Source of the DNA: Acetobacter sicerae
Lineage (GTDB): Bacteria; Pseudomonadota; Alphaproteobacteria; Acetobacterales; Acetobacteraceae
DNA length: 64,000 nucleotides
Assembly (NCBI RefSeq): GCF_011516765.1
Contig: NZ_JAAABN010000003.1
Span: forward strand, 186,001 to 250,000
Direction of reading: 5' to 3'
Shown here: positions 49,980 to 58,472 of the stretch, one piece after another
How the letters are laid out: every line of letters starts with the position of its first letter
Numbering within the stretch: position 1 is the first letter of the stretch
Program-made: the position numbers and the translations under genes
Notes under the pieces: generated by a model
Database searches by the model: none
Told to the model about the DNA's origin: nothing
What the model saw: the letters and a program-made list of their open reading frames with translations, nothing else

Positions 49980-51419
49980 TTATTCTGAGTGAGAGTTTTT
50001 CGTCTCCAGCCATCCGCCGGAAAATCCGGCGCGTTGCAGGCCTGTGCGGATATACGGGTTGCGCTTCATGACATTCCACACAAACCCGTCCCGCCAGTTT
50101 TCGATCATGAGCAGAATAGGCCCCTGATCGATTCCGACATACTCCCGATCAGACCAGAATGTTTTGCCATCCTGAAAGCTGGGATTGAAGGCGTCGACAA
50201 AACCGTATTTGCCGTAAACCTGTTTTCCATACCGGCTTTTCATCTCGCGTATGGCGGGGAGCACAATTTCCGGTGCGAAGGCGATGGAACCGATGGCGGC
50301 GGTGGGAGCGATCGTTCCATCATCCTGTACATAGTCCCGGCCTGTCCCACGGGCGACATACGACATGAAGCGCTTGTCCTTGCCGTCCACCTTCTGTGTG
50401 ATTTCACCGGGACCATCGGAGGCGGTCAGTCCCCAGACAGTCGCGCTGTAATCGTGCCACCCGCCGGGATTGGCCATGGCGTAGGCACGTTGGGCATAGG
50501 CCGCGCGACGACTGTTCTCGAAATAATCAACACTTTTTCCACGGACCCATTCATCCTGAATGCCCCGGAAGTCAATCCAGGCATGGCTGTACTGATGCCC
50601 GAAAAGGGGAGCGAAATTCAGGAAGGTCTGGCCGTAATACTCGCCCCAGCGCTTGTCATTGGTGCTGAGCCATGCCTGCCACGATGCCGGGGTCAGGGCA
50701 TGATCATGCTCGGGCGAACCCAACCCGAGGATGTAGGCCATCATGCCTTCGCTGTAGCCTTCCCAGTAATTCGGGATGAACTGGTGCTCTGGCCCCCAGC
50801 CCATGCTCAGGCGATTGTCGGGGCGTTTCATCCACTGCCAGTCAACCCGTTTGTAAAGGCTTTCAGCCAGACTGCGGATTTCCGTTTCCTGTGGTGTATT
50901 CCGGTCATAGAAACTCTGCGAAAACAGAATGCCCTGCATCAGAAGCGCCGTGTCGATGCTGGAAAGCTCAATGTCCGGGTTCAGGCGCAGTCCTGTTTTC
51001 GGGTCAAGGAAGTGATAGAAAAATCCGTGAAACCCGGAGGCCTGATCCCTGGAGGCATTTTCGGGTAGGTGGGACAGATAACGCAGGGTGGTCAGCGTGC
51101 GCTCGGCGGCCTGTTCCCGTGTGATGTAATGGCGCTCGGCCCCGATGCCGTATGCTGTCAGACCGAAGCCGATGGATGCGACGCTGTCGAAGGTCTGCGG
51201 GGAGGGGTAGCGATCGGGGATCAGCCCGGTCTGCGGGTCGGCGGCCTCCCAGAACCAGAGAAAGGTGCGGTGCTCCAGGTCATCGACCATGGCGCGATCG
51301 CCCGTGGTCATTCTGACGACCGAGGGAGGGGCCGCTGTCTGGTTGGCCTGTGCCTGAGAGGAGAGACCTGCAAGTATCAGGCTCACTGCGCAAAGTCGGG
51401 ATTTACGAGCGATAGTCAT
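49980..51419 (-). CDS. GH144-like glucoamylase-domain protein (putative endo-beta-1,2-glucanase)
   Basis: A 479-residue exported (alpha/alpha)6 glycoside hydrolase with a Sec signal (RKSRLCAVSLILAGLSSQAQA). The body matches the Glycoamylase/GH144 family: HRTFLWFWEAADPQTGLIPDR, SIGFGLTAYGIGAERHYITREQA, GFHGFFYHFLDPKTG, ELSSIDTALLMQGILF, NYWEGYSEGMMAYILGLGSPEH, and YGKYGFVDAFNPS...WSDREYVGIDQGPILLMIENWRDG. Characterised relatives cut beta-1,2-glucans. In this periplasmic setting it may trim osmoregulated glucans or imported oligosaccharides; the substrate is inferred. Confidence 0.82.
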   Translation of the reverse strand: MTIARKSRLCAVSLILAGLSSQAQANQTAAPPSVVRMTTGDRAMVDDLEHRTFLWFWEAADPQTGLIPDRYPSPQTFDSVASIGFGLTAYGIGAERHYITREQAAERTLTTLRYLSHLPENASRDQASGFHGFFYHFLDPKTGLRLNPDIELSSIDTALLMQGILFSQSFYDRNTPQETEIRSLAESLYKRVDWQWMKRPDNRLSMGWGPEHQFIPNYWEGYSEGMMAYILGLGSPEHDHALTPASWQAWLSTNDKRWGEYYGQTFLNFAPLFGHQYSHAWIDFRGIQDEWVRGKSVDYFENSRRAAYAQRAYAMANPGGWHDYSATVWGLTASDGPGEITQKVDGKDKRFMSYVARGTGRDYVQDDGTIAPTAAIGSIAFAPEIVLPAIREMKSRYGKQVYGKYGFVDAFNPSFQDGKTFWSDREYVGIDQGPILLMIENWRDGFVWNVMKRNPYIRTGLQRAGFSGGWLETKNSHSE

Positions 51420-51840
51420 TCTGCTTCCTGTGTGACCGTTTGTTCCGGGCCAGCGAACAAACGGGCAGACAGTAGACTAGCCTCTGCTTTTAACGAAGCG
51501 CATGGCTCCCATTGCGGGGCGATTTTTACACTTTATGACAAAGAGAGTGTTGCTGCGCGCTTTCTCTGCGTTGTGGCTGTTTTGCTGGTGTTATGTAGGC
51601 TTCACCTGAATGCCAAACGCATAAAGCGGTTTAAGCGGTGTGTTTCTGATACAGATGGTCAATCGTTTGGCGCAAGAAACAAGATCAGACGCGGAGAGAA
51701 AGCGGGCTTCTCTCCTGCACCCGGAAGGGGGCACATCCCCCTTCATCTCGTGTTGTTTGCCAAAGCGGGATCAAAGGGCCTGAGTCCTTTGTGGGGGGGC
51801 GGGGCAAAGCCCCGAAATATCGCCCCAGCAGGACAGACAC
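51420..51840. other. 421-base gap upstream of the glucanase gene
   Basis: Contains the glucanase promoter and, next to the EVE gene end, repeat copy B2. No protein-like frame or RNA gene is recognised. Confidence 0.5.
51712..51816. repeat. Intergenic repeat family B, copy B2
   Basis: CCTGCACCCGGAAGGGGG...CCCCCTTC, then GGGATCAAAGGG, then GGGGC-AAA-GCCCC. The ends are identical to B1 while the first stem differs on both sides together (GAAGGGATCA to GAAGGGGG), keeping the hairpin. Confidence 0.7.
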
Positions 51841-52263
51841 TTATTTCTCCACCCAGCCGCCCATCCCGCACAGGATTCCCCAGTGTTCTTCCGACACAGG
51901 CACGACGGAAAGGCGGGACTGCCTGACCAGAGCGAGTTCGGCCAGATCGGGGGAAGCCTTGATCTCTGCAAGCGTTACCGGGCGGGGCATGGGACCGACG
52001 GCCTTCACATCCACACAAACCCATGACTCGCTTTCGGCGGACGGGTCCGGATAGGCCTCCTTCACAACCTCGACCACACCGACAATCTCACGCCCGACAT
52101 TGGAGTGGTAGAAGAACGCGCGGTCACCTTTCTTCATGGCCGCGAGATTCTTCTTCGCCTGATGATTGCGGACACCGGTCCATGGCTCGACGTCGTTGAC
52201 GACCTGCTCATCCCACGAGAAGGCGTCGGGCTCCGATTTGACCAGCCAGTAGTTCCGGCTCAT
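51841..52263 (-). CDS. EVE-domain protein
   Basis: A 140-residue single-domain protein of the EVE (PUA/YTH-like) fold: NYWLVKSEPDAFSWDEQV, WTGVRNHQAKKNLAAMKKGDRAFFYHSNVGREIVGVVEV, and LVRQSRLSVVPVSEEHWGIL. EVE domains are predicted to bind modified bases in DNA or RNA. Stand-alone versions like this are widespread in Proteobacteria and need not be defence-related. The ATG overlaps the YciI stop by four bases. Confidence 0.93.
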   Translation of the reverse strand: MSRNYWLVKSEPDAFSWDEQVVNDVEPWTGVRNHQAKKNLAAMKKGDRAFFYHSNVGREIVGVVEVVKEAYPDPSAESESWVCVDVKAVGPMPRPVTLAEIKASPDLAELALVRQSRLSVVPVSEEHWGILCGMGGWVEK

Positions 52264-52553
52264 TCGGCCAGTTTTCCGTCACGGAAAACCGTGCGCAGGG
52301 GGCGGATGATCACGCTTTCAAACAGGCCTACCTTTGCATACGGGTCGGCGGCGGCGAAGCCTTCGGCTTCCGCCTTGTCCGCGGCTTCCAGCATGACGAT
52401 GCTGCCGGAGGGCTTGCCGTCCGGCCCCATCATCGGTCCGGCGAACTGGATGCGGTCGACATAGGTCTTGAGGAAGGCGAGATGATCCGGCCGTGTGGCC
52501 GAGCGGGTTTCGAACTGGCCGGGTTTGTCGGTGCAGATGATGGCGAACAGCAT
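52260..52553 (-). CDS. YciI-family protein
   Basis: A 97-residue dimeric ferredoxin-like alpha/beta protein. LFAIICTDKPGQFETRSATRPDHLAFL carries the family His-Asp pair and LEAADKAEAEGFAAADPYAKVGLFESVIIRPLRTVF the second half. YciI proteins have hydrolase-like active sites, but their roles are mostly unknown. ATG 52553 follows GGAG; the longer frame to 52601 lacks a site. It forms a two-gene unit with the EVE-domain gene. Confidence 0.9.
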   Translation of the reverse strand: MLFAIICTDKPGQFETRSATRPDHLAFLKTYVDRIQFAGPMMGPDGKPSGSIVMLEAADKAEAEGFAAADPYAKVGLFESVIIRPLRTVFRDGKLAE

Positions 52554-52754
52554 AGGGGGCTCCGGGTTGAAATGAGGGAGTGCCGCCCATGCAGCGGGCA
52601 CCCCGTGCCAATATCCGCATGATAGTGTAGGAAGACAGCCCGCACGACCCCCTGCATGATCATCAGGGCCTGATTGCGTGCCGTCTTCCGTGCTCGCGGG
52701 CGGTGCGCCATAAGGAATGGTTTACCCACATGGGCGTATTGATGCGCCCTGCCA

Positions 52755-53552
52755 ATGAACGGACGGACCTTGAGCGCGACGCCGACACTGACAGAGCGGG
52801 CCGGAGCCCTGTTTCACCGCTATGCCAACCCCGGCCGCTTTCTGCGTCTGGGCGACAGGATACAGCCCTGGCTGACATGGTCCGCCGTGATCATCACGCT
52901 GATCGGGTTGAGTTGGGGGCTGTTCTTCTCCCCGGCCGACTGGCAGCAGGGTGACTCGGTGCGGATCATGTACGTACATGTTCCCTGCGCCTGGCTGTCG
53001 TCCTCAGGCTATTTCGCGCTGGCAGTCTGTTCAGTGCTCTCTCTGGTGTGGAAGCATCCGCTGGCGGACCTTGCCGCTGTCGAGATCGGTCCGGTCGGCG
53101 CATGTGTAACAGCGACGTGTCTGGCGACCGGGTCGCTGTGGGGCAAGCCGATGTGGGGCACATGGTGGGTCTGGGACGCCCGGCTGACTTCCGTGCTGGT
53201 GCTCTTCTTTCTCTATCTCGGTCACATCGCCCTGATCCACGCCTTCGACGATCAGCAGCGCGGCTATCGTGCGGCGGCTATTCTGGCGCTGGCCGGAGCG
53301 GTGGATCTGCCGATCATCAAGTTCAGTGTGCAGTGGTGGAATACGCTGCATCAGCCCGCCAGCATCACCCTGACCGGCGCGCCGACCATGTCCCAGACCA
53401 TGCTCTGGCCCCTGCTGATTTCCACTCTCGGTTTCACGCTGGGCTTTGCCGCGATTGTTGTTGCACGTCTGCGGGCCGGTGTGATGGAAAGCCGTATCCG
53501 CAGTCTGCTCTCAAGCCCGCGTCGGGCTTCATCCGGGGAAGCATCCGCATGA
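52755..53552 (+). CDS. ccmC: Cytochrome c maturation heme handling protein CcmC
   Basis: A 265-residue inner-membrane protein with six hydrophobic segments that loads heme onto CcmE. It contains the tryptophan-rich periplasmic motif (GTWWVWDARLTSVLVLFFLYLG), YVHVPCAWLSSSGYF before it, and IKFSVQWWNTLHQPASI after it. It is the first gene of ccmCDEFGHI here; ccmA and ccmB are not next to it. The start region is uncertain by a few residues. Confidence 0.95.
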   Translation: MNGRTLSATPTLTERAGALFHRYANPGRFLRLGDRIQPWLTWSAVIITLIGLSWGLFFSPADWQQGDSVRIMYVHVPCAWLSSSGYFALAVCSVLSLVWKHPLADLAAVEIGPVGACVTATCLATGSLWGKPMWGTWWVWDARLTSVLVLFFLYLGHIALIHAFDDQQRGYRAAAILALAGAVDLPIIKFSVQWWNTLHQPASITLTGAPTMSQTMLWPLLISTLGFTLGFAAIVVARLRAGVMESRIRSLLSSPRRASSGEASA

Positions 53553-53707
53553 CCCACCTGCCTTATATTCTGGCGTCCTACGGGTTGGCGGGGAGTCTGG
53601 CTGTCATCCTGTCCGTCGGGGCGGCGCTGCGCCTGAAGCGTGATCGGGTCAAGCTGGCGTCGCTGGAAGCAGCCCGGGGTCGGTCGCAGGGAGGAAAACG
53701 CGCATGA
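53549..53707 (+). CDS. ccmD: Heme exporter protein CcmD
   Basis: A 52-residue protein with one membrane helix (YILASYGLAGSLAVILSVGAALRLKRDR), the size and pattern of CcmD, which helps release holo-CcmE from CcmC. It overlaps ccmC and ccmE by four bases each (ATGA at both ends), so assignment from position is strong. Confidence 0.88.
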   Translation: MTHLPYILASYGLAGSLAVILSVGAALRLKRDRVKLASLEAARGRSQGGKRA

Positions 53708-54216
53708 AGCGTAAAACCCGTCGTCTCTGGCTTGTCATTGCCTGCGTGGCCGGACTTGGCACCGCCGCCGGTCTGACGCTTTCGGCCTTTTCCTCCAACA
53801 TCCAGCTTTTCATGGCCCCGTCTCAGGTGGTGGACCATCCTCCGGCGGCGGATCGCACGATCCGGCTTGGCGGCATGGTCGTGGCGGGATCGGTGAAGCG
53901 CGAGCGTCAGGGCGAGACCCCGATCAACCTGTTTCAGGTGACGGACGGGCAGGCGGCGGTGACCGTACGCTTTGAGGGGATTCTGCCGGACCTGTTCCGT
54001 GAGGGACAGAGTGTGGTGGCCGTGGGGTCTCTGGAGCCTGACACGACCTTCGTGGCGTCCGAAGTGCTGGCCAAGCATGACGAGACCTACATGCCGAAGG
54101 AAGTGGCGGAAGCATTGCAGAAATCGGGGAAATGGAACCCGAAATTCGGCCCGCCGCCCGATGCTGCAAGCTGGAACGCCATGACCGGCAAGGATACAGC
54201 GGCCGGGAAGAACTGA
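53704..54216 (+). CDS. ccmE: Heme chaperone CcmE
   Basis: A 170-residue periplasmic heme chaperone anchored by an N-terminal helix (RLWLVIACVAGLGTAAGLTLSAF). The OB-fold part has RLGGMVVAGSVKRE and VRFEGILPDLFREGQSVVAVG. The covalent heme site is H125 in LAKHDETYMP, followed by Y129 of the HxxxY motif. It is coupled to ccmD and followed, after a 193-base spacer with a repeat, by ccmF. Confidence 0.95.
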   Translation: MKRKTRRLWLVIACVAGLGTAAGLTLSAFSSNIQLFMAPSQVVDHPPAADRTIRLGGMVVAGSVKRERQGETPINLFQVTDGQAAVTVRFEGILPDLFREGQSVVAVGSLEPDTTFVASEVLAKHDETYMPKEVAEALQKSGKWNPKFGPPPDAASWNAMTGKDTAAGKN

Positions 54217-54326
54217 TGCCTTCCCATTGTCTGGTTTCCAGAAGCACCCCCTTCCCGGCGGAGGCTGGCGTTCCGCGCCGTAGGAGACGGAGTGGTTCCG
54301 ATCCCCTTCTGATTCATTTTCATGCA

Positions 54327-54382
54327 CGGTTTCCGGAGGCGCGCCTCTGGCGGGGACTGAGGGGCAGAGCCCCCATTTCCTG
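54327..54382. repeat. Intergenic repeat family B, half copy B4 inside the ccm operon
   Basis: GGTTTCCGGAGGCGCGCCTCTGGCGGGG then GGGGCAGAGCCCC matches the right half of copy B3. It separates ccmE from ccmF, the only large gap among otherwise overlapping or closely spaced ccm genes. Confidence 0.55.
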
Positions 54383-54409
54383 TTTGTCCAAAAAGAGAAG
54401 TGAGGCCTT

Positions 54410-56389
54410 ATGAGCCCCGAACTTGGTCGTTTCGCGCTGGCGCTGGCCTGCGTGTTCGCGCTGGCGCAGGCTATCCTGCCGATGCAGGGCGCACGCAGGC
54501 GTGACCGTCGTCTGATGGCGCTCGCACCCGGTCTGGCGCTGGGACAGCTCATAGCGCTGGTCGCCTCCTTTCTCTGTCTCGTGAATGCGGCGGTGACCAA
54601 CGATTTCTCGGTGGCGAACATTCTTGAGAACAGCTCGGTGACCAAGCCGCTGCTCTACAAGATCACCGGTGTCTGGGGAAACCACGAAGGGTCCATCCTG
54701 CTCTGGGCGCTGATCCTTGGTATCTGTGGTGCTGCGGTGGCGGCGTTCGGTCGGAACCTGCCGTCGGCCCTGCGGGCGCGGGTGATTGGTGTGCTGGGTG
54801 GCGTGGCCGCCGGGTTCGAGCTGTTCTGCCTGACGACCTCTGATCCATTCGACCGGGTCTGGCCGGCGCCGCTCGACGGACAGGGTATGAACCCGCTGTT
54901 GCAGGACCCCGGTCTCGCGTTCCATCCGCCGATTCTCTACACGGGCTATGTCGGTTTCGCCGTGCCGTTCGCCTTCGCGATTGCGGCGCTTATGGAAGGT
55001 CGGGTCGATGCGGCGTGGGGTCGCTGGGTGCGTCCATGGGCCGTGGCGGCATGGTGCTTCCTGACCTGTGGCATCGCGCTCGGGTCATGGTGGTCTTATT
55101 ATGTACTCGGCTGGGGCGGTTACTGGTTCTGGGACCCGGTGGAGAACGCCTCGCTGATTCCGTGGTTGTCCGGAACGGCGCTGATGCATTCGGCCATCGT
55201 GGTCGAGAAGCGCGAGGCGCTGAAGATCTGGACTGTCCTGCTGGCCATCGGCACGTTCTCCTTCTCGCTGTCCGGCACCTTCCTCGTGCGTTCAGGCATC
55301 CTCAATTCGGTCCATGCCTTCGCGCAGGACCCGGCGCGCGGCATCTTCATTCTTGCCCTGCTGGGGCTGGTCATCGGCGGCTCGCTGACACTGTTCGCAT
55401 GGCGCGCGCCCTCGCTGACCACTGGCGGCCTGTTCGCTCCGGTCTCGCGTGAGGGCTCGCTGGTGCTGAACAACATCCTGCTCTGCTCGATCTGTGCGGT
55501 GGTGCTGACCGGCACGATGTATCCGCCCTTCATGTCGCTGCTGTTCGGCAAGACGATCTCGGTCGGCAAGCCGTTCTTTGACGCAGCGACTATTCCGCTG
55601 GCCATTCCGCTATTCATCTTCATGGGATTCGGCCCGATGCTGCCATGGAAGCGGGCGCAGCTCTGGCCGGTTCTCAGGCGGCTCTGGGTGGCTGCGCTGG
55701 CCACGCTGGCGGCGTTCGCCGTGACGGTGATTGGTCTGTCCGGCGTGCTGCCGATCCTCTGCGCGACGATGGCGGTGTGGATCATCGGTTCAAGCCTGAC
55801 GGATATCTCCAACCGTCTGGCGCTGTTCCGGGTGTCACTGTCGCAGAGCATCCAGCGGGCGAAGTCCCTGCCGCGTTCGGCGTTCGGCGCGGCGCTGGCG
55901 CATATTGGTGTGGGCGTGAGTGTGCTGGGGCTGGCGGTCATGTCGCAGGCCCAGCACAAAATTGTCGAGGTGCATGTCGGCCAGAAGGAAGACCTTGCCG
56001 GATATGAATGGACCCTGACCGATGTCCGGACGGTGCCGGGGCCGAACTATATGGCCATGGTGGCGACCATCGAGATTCGTCACAACGGGCATCTGATGAC
56101 GGTCATGCATCCGTCCAAGCGCAGCTTCAATTCGCAGAACCAGACGACGACCGAAGTGTCGATCCACACCAATGGCCTGTCCGATCTGTATGGTGTGATT
56201 GGCGACAAGCATGGACCGGACAGCAATCCGACCTATGTCCTGCGTCTGCATTACAATCCGCTGGCGCCGTGGATGTGGTTCGGGGCGCTGATCATGGCGA
56301 TGGGCGGGGCGCTGTCCCTGTCCGATCGTCGTATGCGCGTGGGCGCTCCGAGACGGGCTCCGGCCCCAGATGTGGTGGCAGCAGAATGA
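54410..56389 (+). CDS. ccmF: Heme lyase subunit CcmF
   Basis: A 659-residue polytopic protein, the core of the cytochrome c heme lyase. It shows KITGVWGNHEGSILLWALIL, the WWD-type motif WGGYWFWDPVENASLIPWLSGTALMHS, GTFLVRSGILNSVHAFAQDPARG, and NNILLCSICAVVLTGTMYPPF. A periplasmic C-terminal domain (EDLAGYEWTLTDVRTVPGPNYMAM) precedes the last helix. Length is standard. Its stop overlaps ccmG (ATGA). Confidence 0.96.
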   Translation: MSPELGRFALALACVFALAQAILPMQGARRRDRRLMALAPGLALGQLIALVASFLCLVNAAVTNDFSVANILENSSVTKPLLYKITGVWGNHEGSILLWALILGICGAAVAAFGRNLPSALRARVIGVLGGVAAGFELFCLTTSDPFDRVWPAPLDGQGMNPLLQDPGLAFHPPILYTGYVGFAVPFAFAIAALMEGRVDAAWGRWVRPWAVAAWCFLTCGIALGSWWSYYVLGWGGYWFWDPVENASLIPWLSGTALMHSAIVVEKREALKIWTVLLAIGTFSFSLSGTFLVRSGILNSVHAFAQDPARGIFILALLGLVIGGSLTLFAWRAPSLTTGGLFAPVSREGSLVLNNILLCSICAVVLTGTMYPPFMSLLFGKTISVGKPFFDAATIPLAIPLFIFMGFGPMLPWKRAQLWPVLRRLWVAALATLAAFAVTVIGLSGVLPILCATMAVWIIGSSLTDISNRLALFRVSLSQSIQRAKSLPRSAFGAALAHIGVGVSVLGLAVMSQAQHKIVEVHVGQKEDLAGYEWTLTDVRTVPGPNYMAMVATIEIRHNGHLMTVMHPSKRSFNSQNQTTTEVSIHTNGLSDLYGVIGDKHGPDSNPTYVLRLHYNPLAPWMWFGALIMAMGGALSLSDRRMRVGAPRRAPAPDVVAAE

Positions 56390-56979
56390 GCAGTGAACAG
56401 ACTCCCCCAGACGATCAGAATGTTGTCACGCGCCGGCGTTTGCTGCTCGGCGTTCCGCTGCTGGGTGGGGCGGGAATCTGCGGTGTGGCGTTCTGGAAAA
56501 TGCTGGCCGGGATGCAGACCGGGTCGTTCAATCCGCACGACATCAATGCGCCTGTAACCGGGCGTCCGGTTCCTGATTTCACGTTGCCGGACCAGACGCC
56601 CGGCACAGGGTTTGCGACCGCTGATCTGAAAGCGCTGACCAGGCCTGTCCTGATCAATTTCTTCGCGTCATGGTGTATTCCCTGCATCGCGGAGATGGAG
56701 GCTCTTCTTACGCTTCAGAAGCAGCTGCCGATCTGGGGCGTGGCGTACAAGGACAAGCCGGAGAATGCGGCGGGGCTGCTGAAGCATGCCGGTAATCCCT
56801 ATGCCCGTATCGGCAGCGATCGGGAGGGACGGGTGGCTATCGACTGGGGTGTGTCCGGCGTGCCTGAAAGCTTTCTGATTGCGCCCGGCGGCATGATTGT
56901 CTGGCACAGCGCCGCCGGTCTCGACAGCCCCGAGGTGCGTGACAGCCTGAAGAATGCGCTGAAGGCTGTGGGCGGATGA
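56386..56979 (+). CDS. ccmG: Thiol:disulfide interchange protein CcmG/DsbE
   Basis: A 197-residue membrane-anchored thioredoxin that reduces apocytochrome c. An N-terminal anchor (LLLGVPLLGGAGICGVAFWKMLA) is followed by PVPDFTLPDQTPG, the active site FFASWCIPCIAEM (C97, C100), WGVAYKDKPENA and GVSGVPESFLIAPGGMIVW with the cis-proline. The ATG at 56386 overlaps the ccmF stop, and its own stop overlaps ccmH. Confidence 0.94.
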   Translation: MSSEQTPPDDQNVVTRRRLLLGVPLLGGAGICGVAFWKMLAGMQTGSFNPHDINAPVTGRPVPDFTLPDQTPGTGFATADLKALTRPVLINFFASWCIPCIAEMEALLTLQKQLPIWGVAYKDKPENAAGLLKHAGNPYARIGSDREGRVAIDWGVSGVPESFLIAPGGMIVWHSAAGLDSPEVRDSLKNALKAVGG

Positions 56980-57461
56980 AGGCGCTGTTCCATGGAAAGC
57001 AGATGTTCAGGCTGAAGACGGGTTTGCTGCTGGTCTGCCTGTCTGCGCCCGTCATGGCGTGGGCGGTCGATGATCCGTCCGAAATGCTGCCTGATCCCAA
57101 GCAGGAACGGCAGGCCGAAGCGATCGGTGCCCAGCTCCGCTGTCTGGTGTGTCAGAACGAGTCGATCGAGGACAGCAGCGCCGGGCTGGCGCGGGATCTT
57201 CGCAAGGTGGTGCGCGAGCATGTCGCCAGGGGGGAGAGCAGCCAGCAGGTCATCGACTGGATGGTGGCGCGATACGGCAACTTCATCCGTCTCAGTCCAC
57301 CTGTGACGATCGCCACGCTACTGCTCTGGGGCATGCCAGTTCTGGCCCTGCTGATCGGCATTGTGTCCGCGGTGATGATTTTTCGCCGCCGCACGGCGAC
57401 GCCCGAACCGCTGAGCGAGGCCGAGCGGGCGCGGCTCAGGGAGCTTGGCGATGGCCGGTAG
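56976..57461 (+). CDS. ccmH: Cytochrome c maturation protein CcmH
   Basis: A 161-residue thiol oxidoreductase of the heme lyase complex. It has a signal (FRLKTGLLLVCLSAPVMAWA), the LRCLVCQN redox motif (C56, C59), the three-helix domain GLARDLRKVVREHVARGESSQQVIDWMVARYG, and a C-terminal membrane helix. The overlapping ATG at 56976 is used; an internal ATG at 57003 would give a shorter signal peptide. The TPR half found fused in E. coli CcmH is encoded separately by ccmI. Confidence 0.94.
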   Translation: MKALFHGKQMFRLKTGLLLVCLSAPVMAWAVDDPSEMLPDPKQERQAEAIGAQLRCLVCQNESIEDSSAGLARDLRKVVREHVARGESSQQVIDWMVARYGNFIRLSPPVTIATLLLWGMPVLALLIGIVSAVMIFRRRTATPEPLSEAERARLRELGDGR

Positions 57462-57509
57462 CGTCTCTGGAAATCTCTCTTCTGTTGTCTCTTGCCGCAG
57501 GTGTGATTC

Positions 57510-58238
57510 ATGATCTGGCTCAGCATTGCTCTTCTGAGCGCGATAACCCTGCTGCCCGCGGGCTTTACCCTGTGGCGTCGCGCTGTCGCCCGGGATGAAC
57601 GGAGCACGGCGTTGGCGCTGCATGAAGCGCAACTGGTCGAGCTTGATCGTGACCTTGATATCGGCATGATTGCGCCGTCCGAGCATGGCATCGCCCAGCT
57701 TGAGATTCAGCGGCGGATTCTGGTCGCCGACCGGGCTCCGGCGAGCATGGTGGACCGGGCCGGACGTGTGAAAATCATTCTGGCTCTGGCGCTGATCCCG
57801 CTGGTAGCGATCGGGCTTTATTGGACGGGTGGTCATCCGGGTTTCCCGGCCCAGCCCCTGCAGCCTCGTCTGGAAGCGCTCGCTCAGCGTGACATGCGGG
57901 CGAACAAGGTCATCGATCAGCTCAAGGACGCCCTGTCGAAAATGTCGATGAGCGACCCGCAACTGAGGCAGGGGTACATTCTGCTGGGGCAGGCGGAGGC
58001 GTCGCGAGGGCATGAGCAGGCCGCCATGGACGCGTGGCGCAAGGCTCTCGAGCTCCGGTTCGAGCCGGATCTGGCGATCGAGCTGGCTGAAGAGCAGGTC
58101 CGGGCTGAAAAGCATATCAGCGCGGACAGTCTCGCGCTTTACCGGCAGGCTCTGGATGCGGCTCCGAAGGATGCGCCCTGGCGGCAGGCTGTCGAGCAGC
58201 GGATTGCGCAGGGTGAACATGAGCAGGAGCAGCCCTGA
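57510..58238 (+). CDS. ccmI: Cytochrome c biogenesis protein CcmI
   Basis: A 242-residue apocytochrome c chaperone. Two membrane helices (WLSIALLSAITLLPAGFTLW and VKIILALALIPLVAIGLYW) flank the CcmI-1 domain (HEAQLVELDRDLDIGMIAPSE). A short TPR region follows (LLGQAEASRGHEQAAMDAWRKALELR), reduced compared with longer CcmI proteins. It ends the ccm cluster, 48 bases after ccmH. Confidence 0.87.
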   Translation: MIWLSIALLSAITLLPAGFTLWRRAVARDERSTALALHEAQLVELDRDLDIGMIAPSEHGIAQLEIQRRILVADRAPASMVDRAGRVKIILALALIPLVAIGLYWTGGHPGFPAQPLQPRLEALAQRDMRANKVIDQLKDALSKMSMSDPQLRQGYILLGQAEASRGHEQAAMDAWRKALELRFEPDLAIELAEEQVRAEKHISADSLALYRQALDAAPKDAPWRQAVEQRIAQGEHEQEQP

Positions 58239-58472
58239 GGCTCTCTCGCTCCATTTCCTTATGATGTCACAAAAGAGTGCCGATACTTTTTGAGGGGCAG
58301 CTTTGAGAGGCAAAAACGCTTTGGTTACAAGAGTGTAAGCTCCCGCACGCTTGTCGCCGATGTCGTTTTGCGTGCAGTCTGCACACCCTTTCTGGAAAGA
58401 GACGTCCTGTCTCGTTCTTGATCCAGATGATTTTGGCCTTTATGTGGCGGTAATCTTTGGAAGCCCCGGTTT

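Noticed and set aside
51841-52263. EVE-domain gene as sign of a defence island
   Set aside because: It is a stand-alone housekeeping-type EVE protein coupled to YciI, with no nuclease, methyltransferase or helicase neighbours.
58239-58472. SAM-II-type riboswitch before metX
   Set aside because: Alphaproteobacterial metX leaders often carry SAM-II, but I could not find its conserved core (such as the GATTTG...GCTAAA blocks) here. A covariance-model search would decide.
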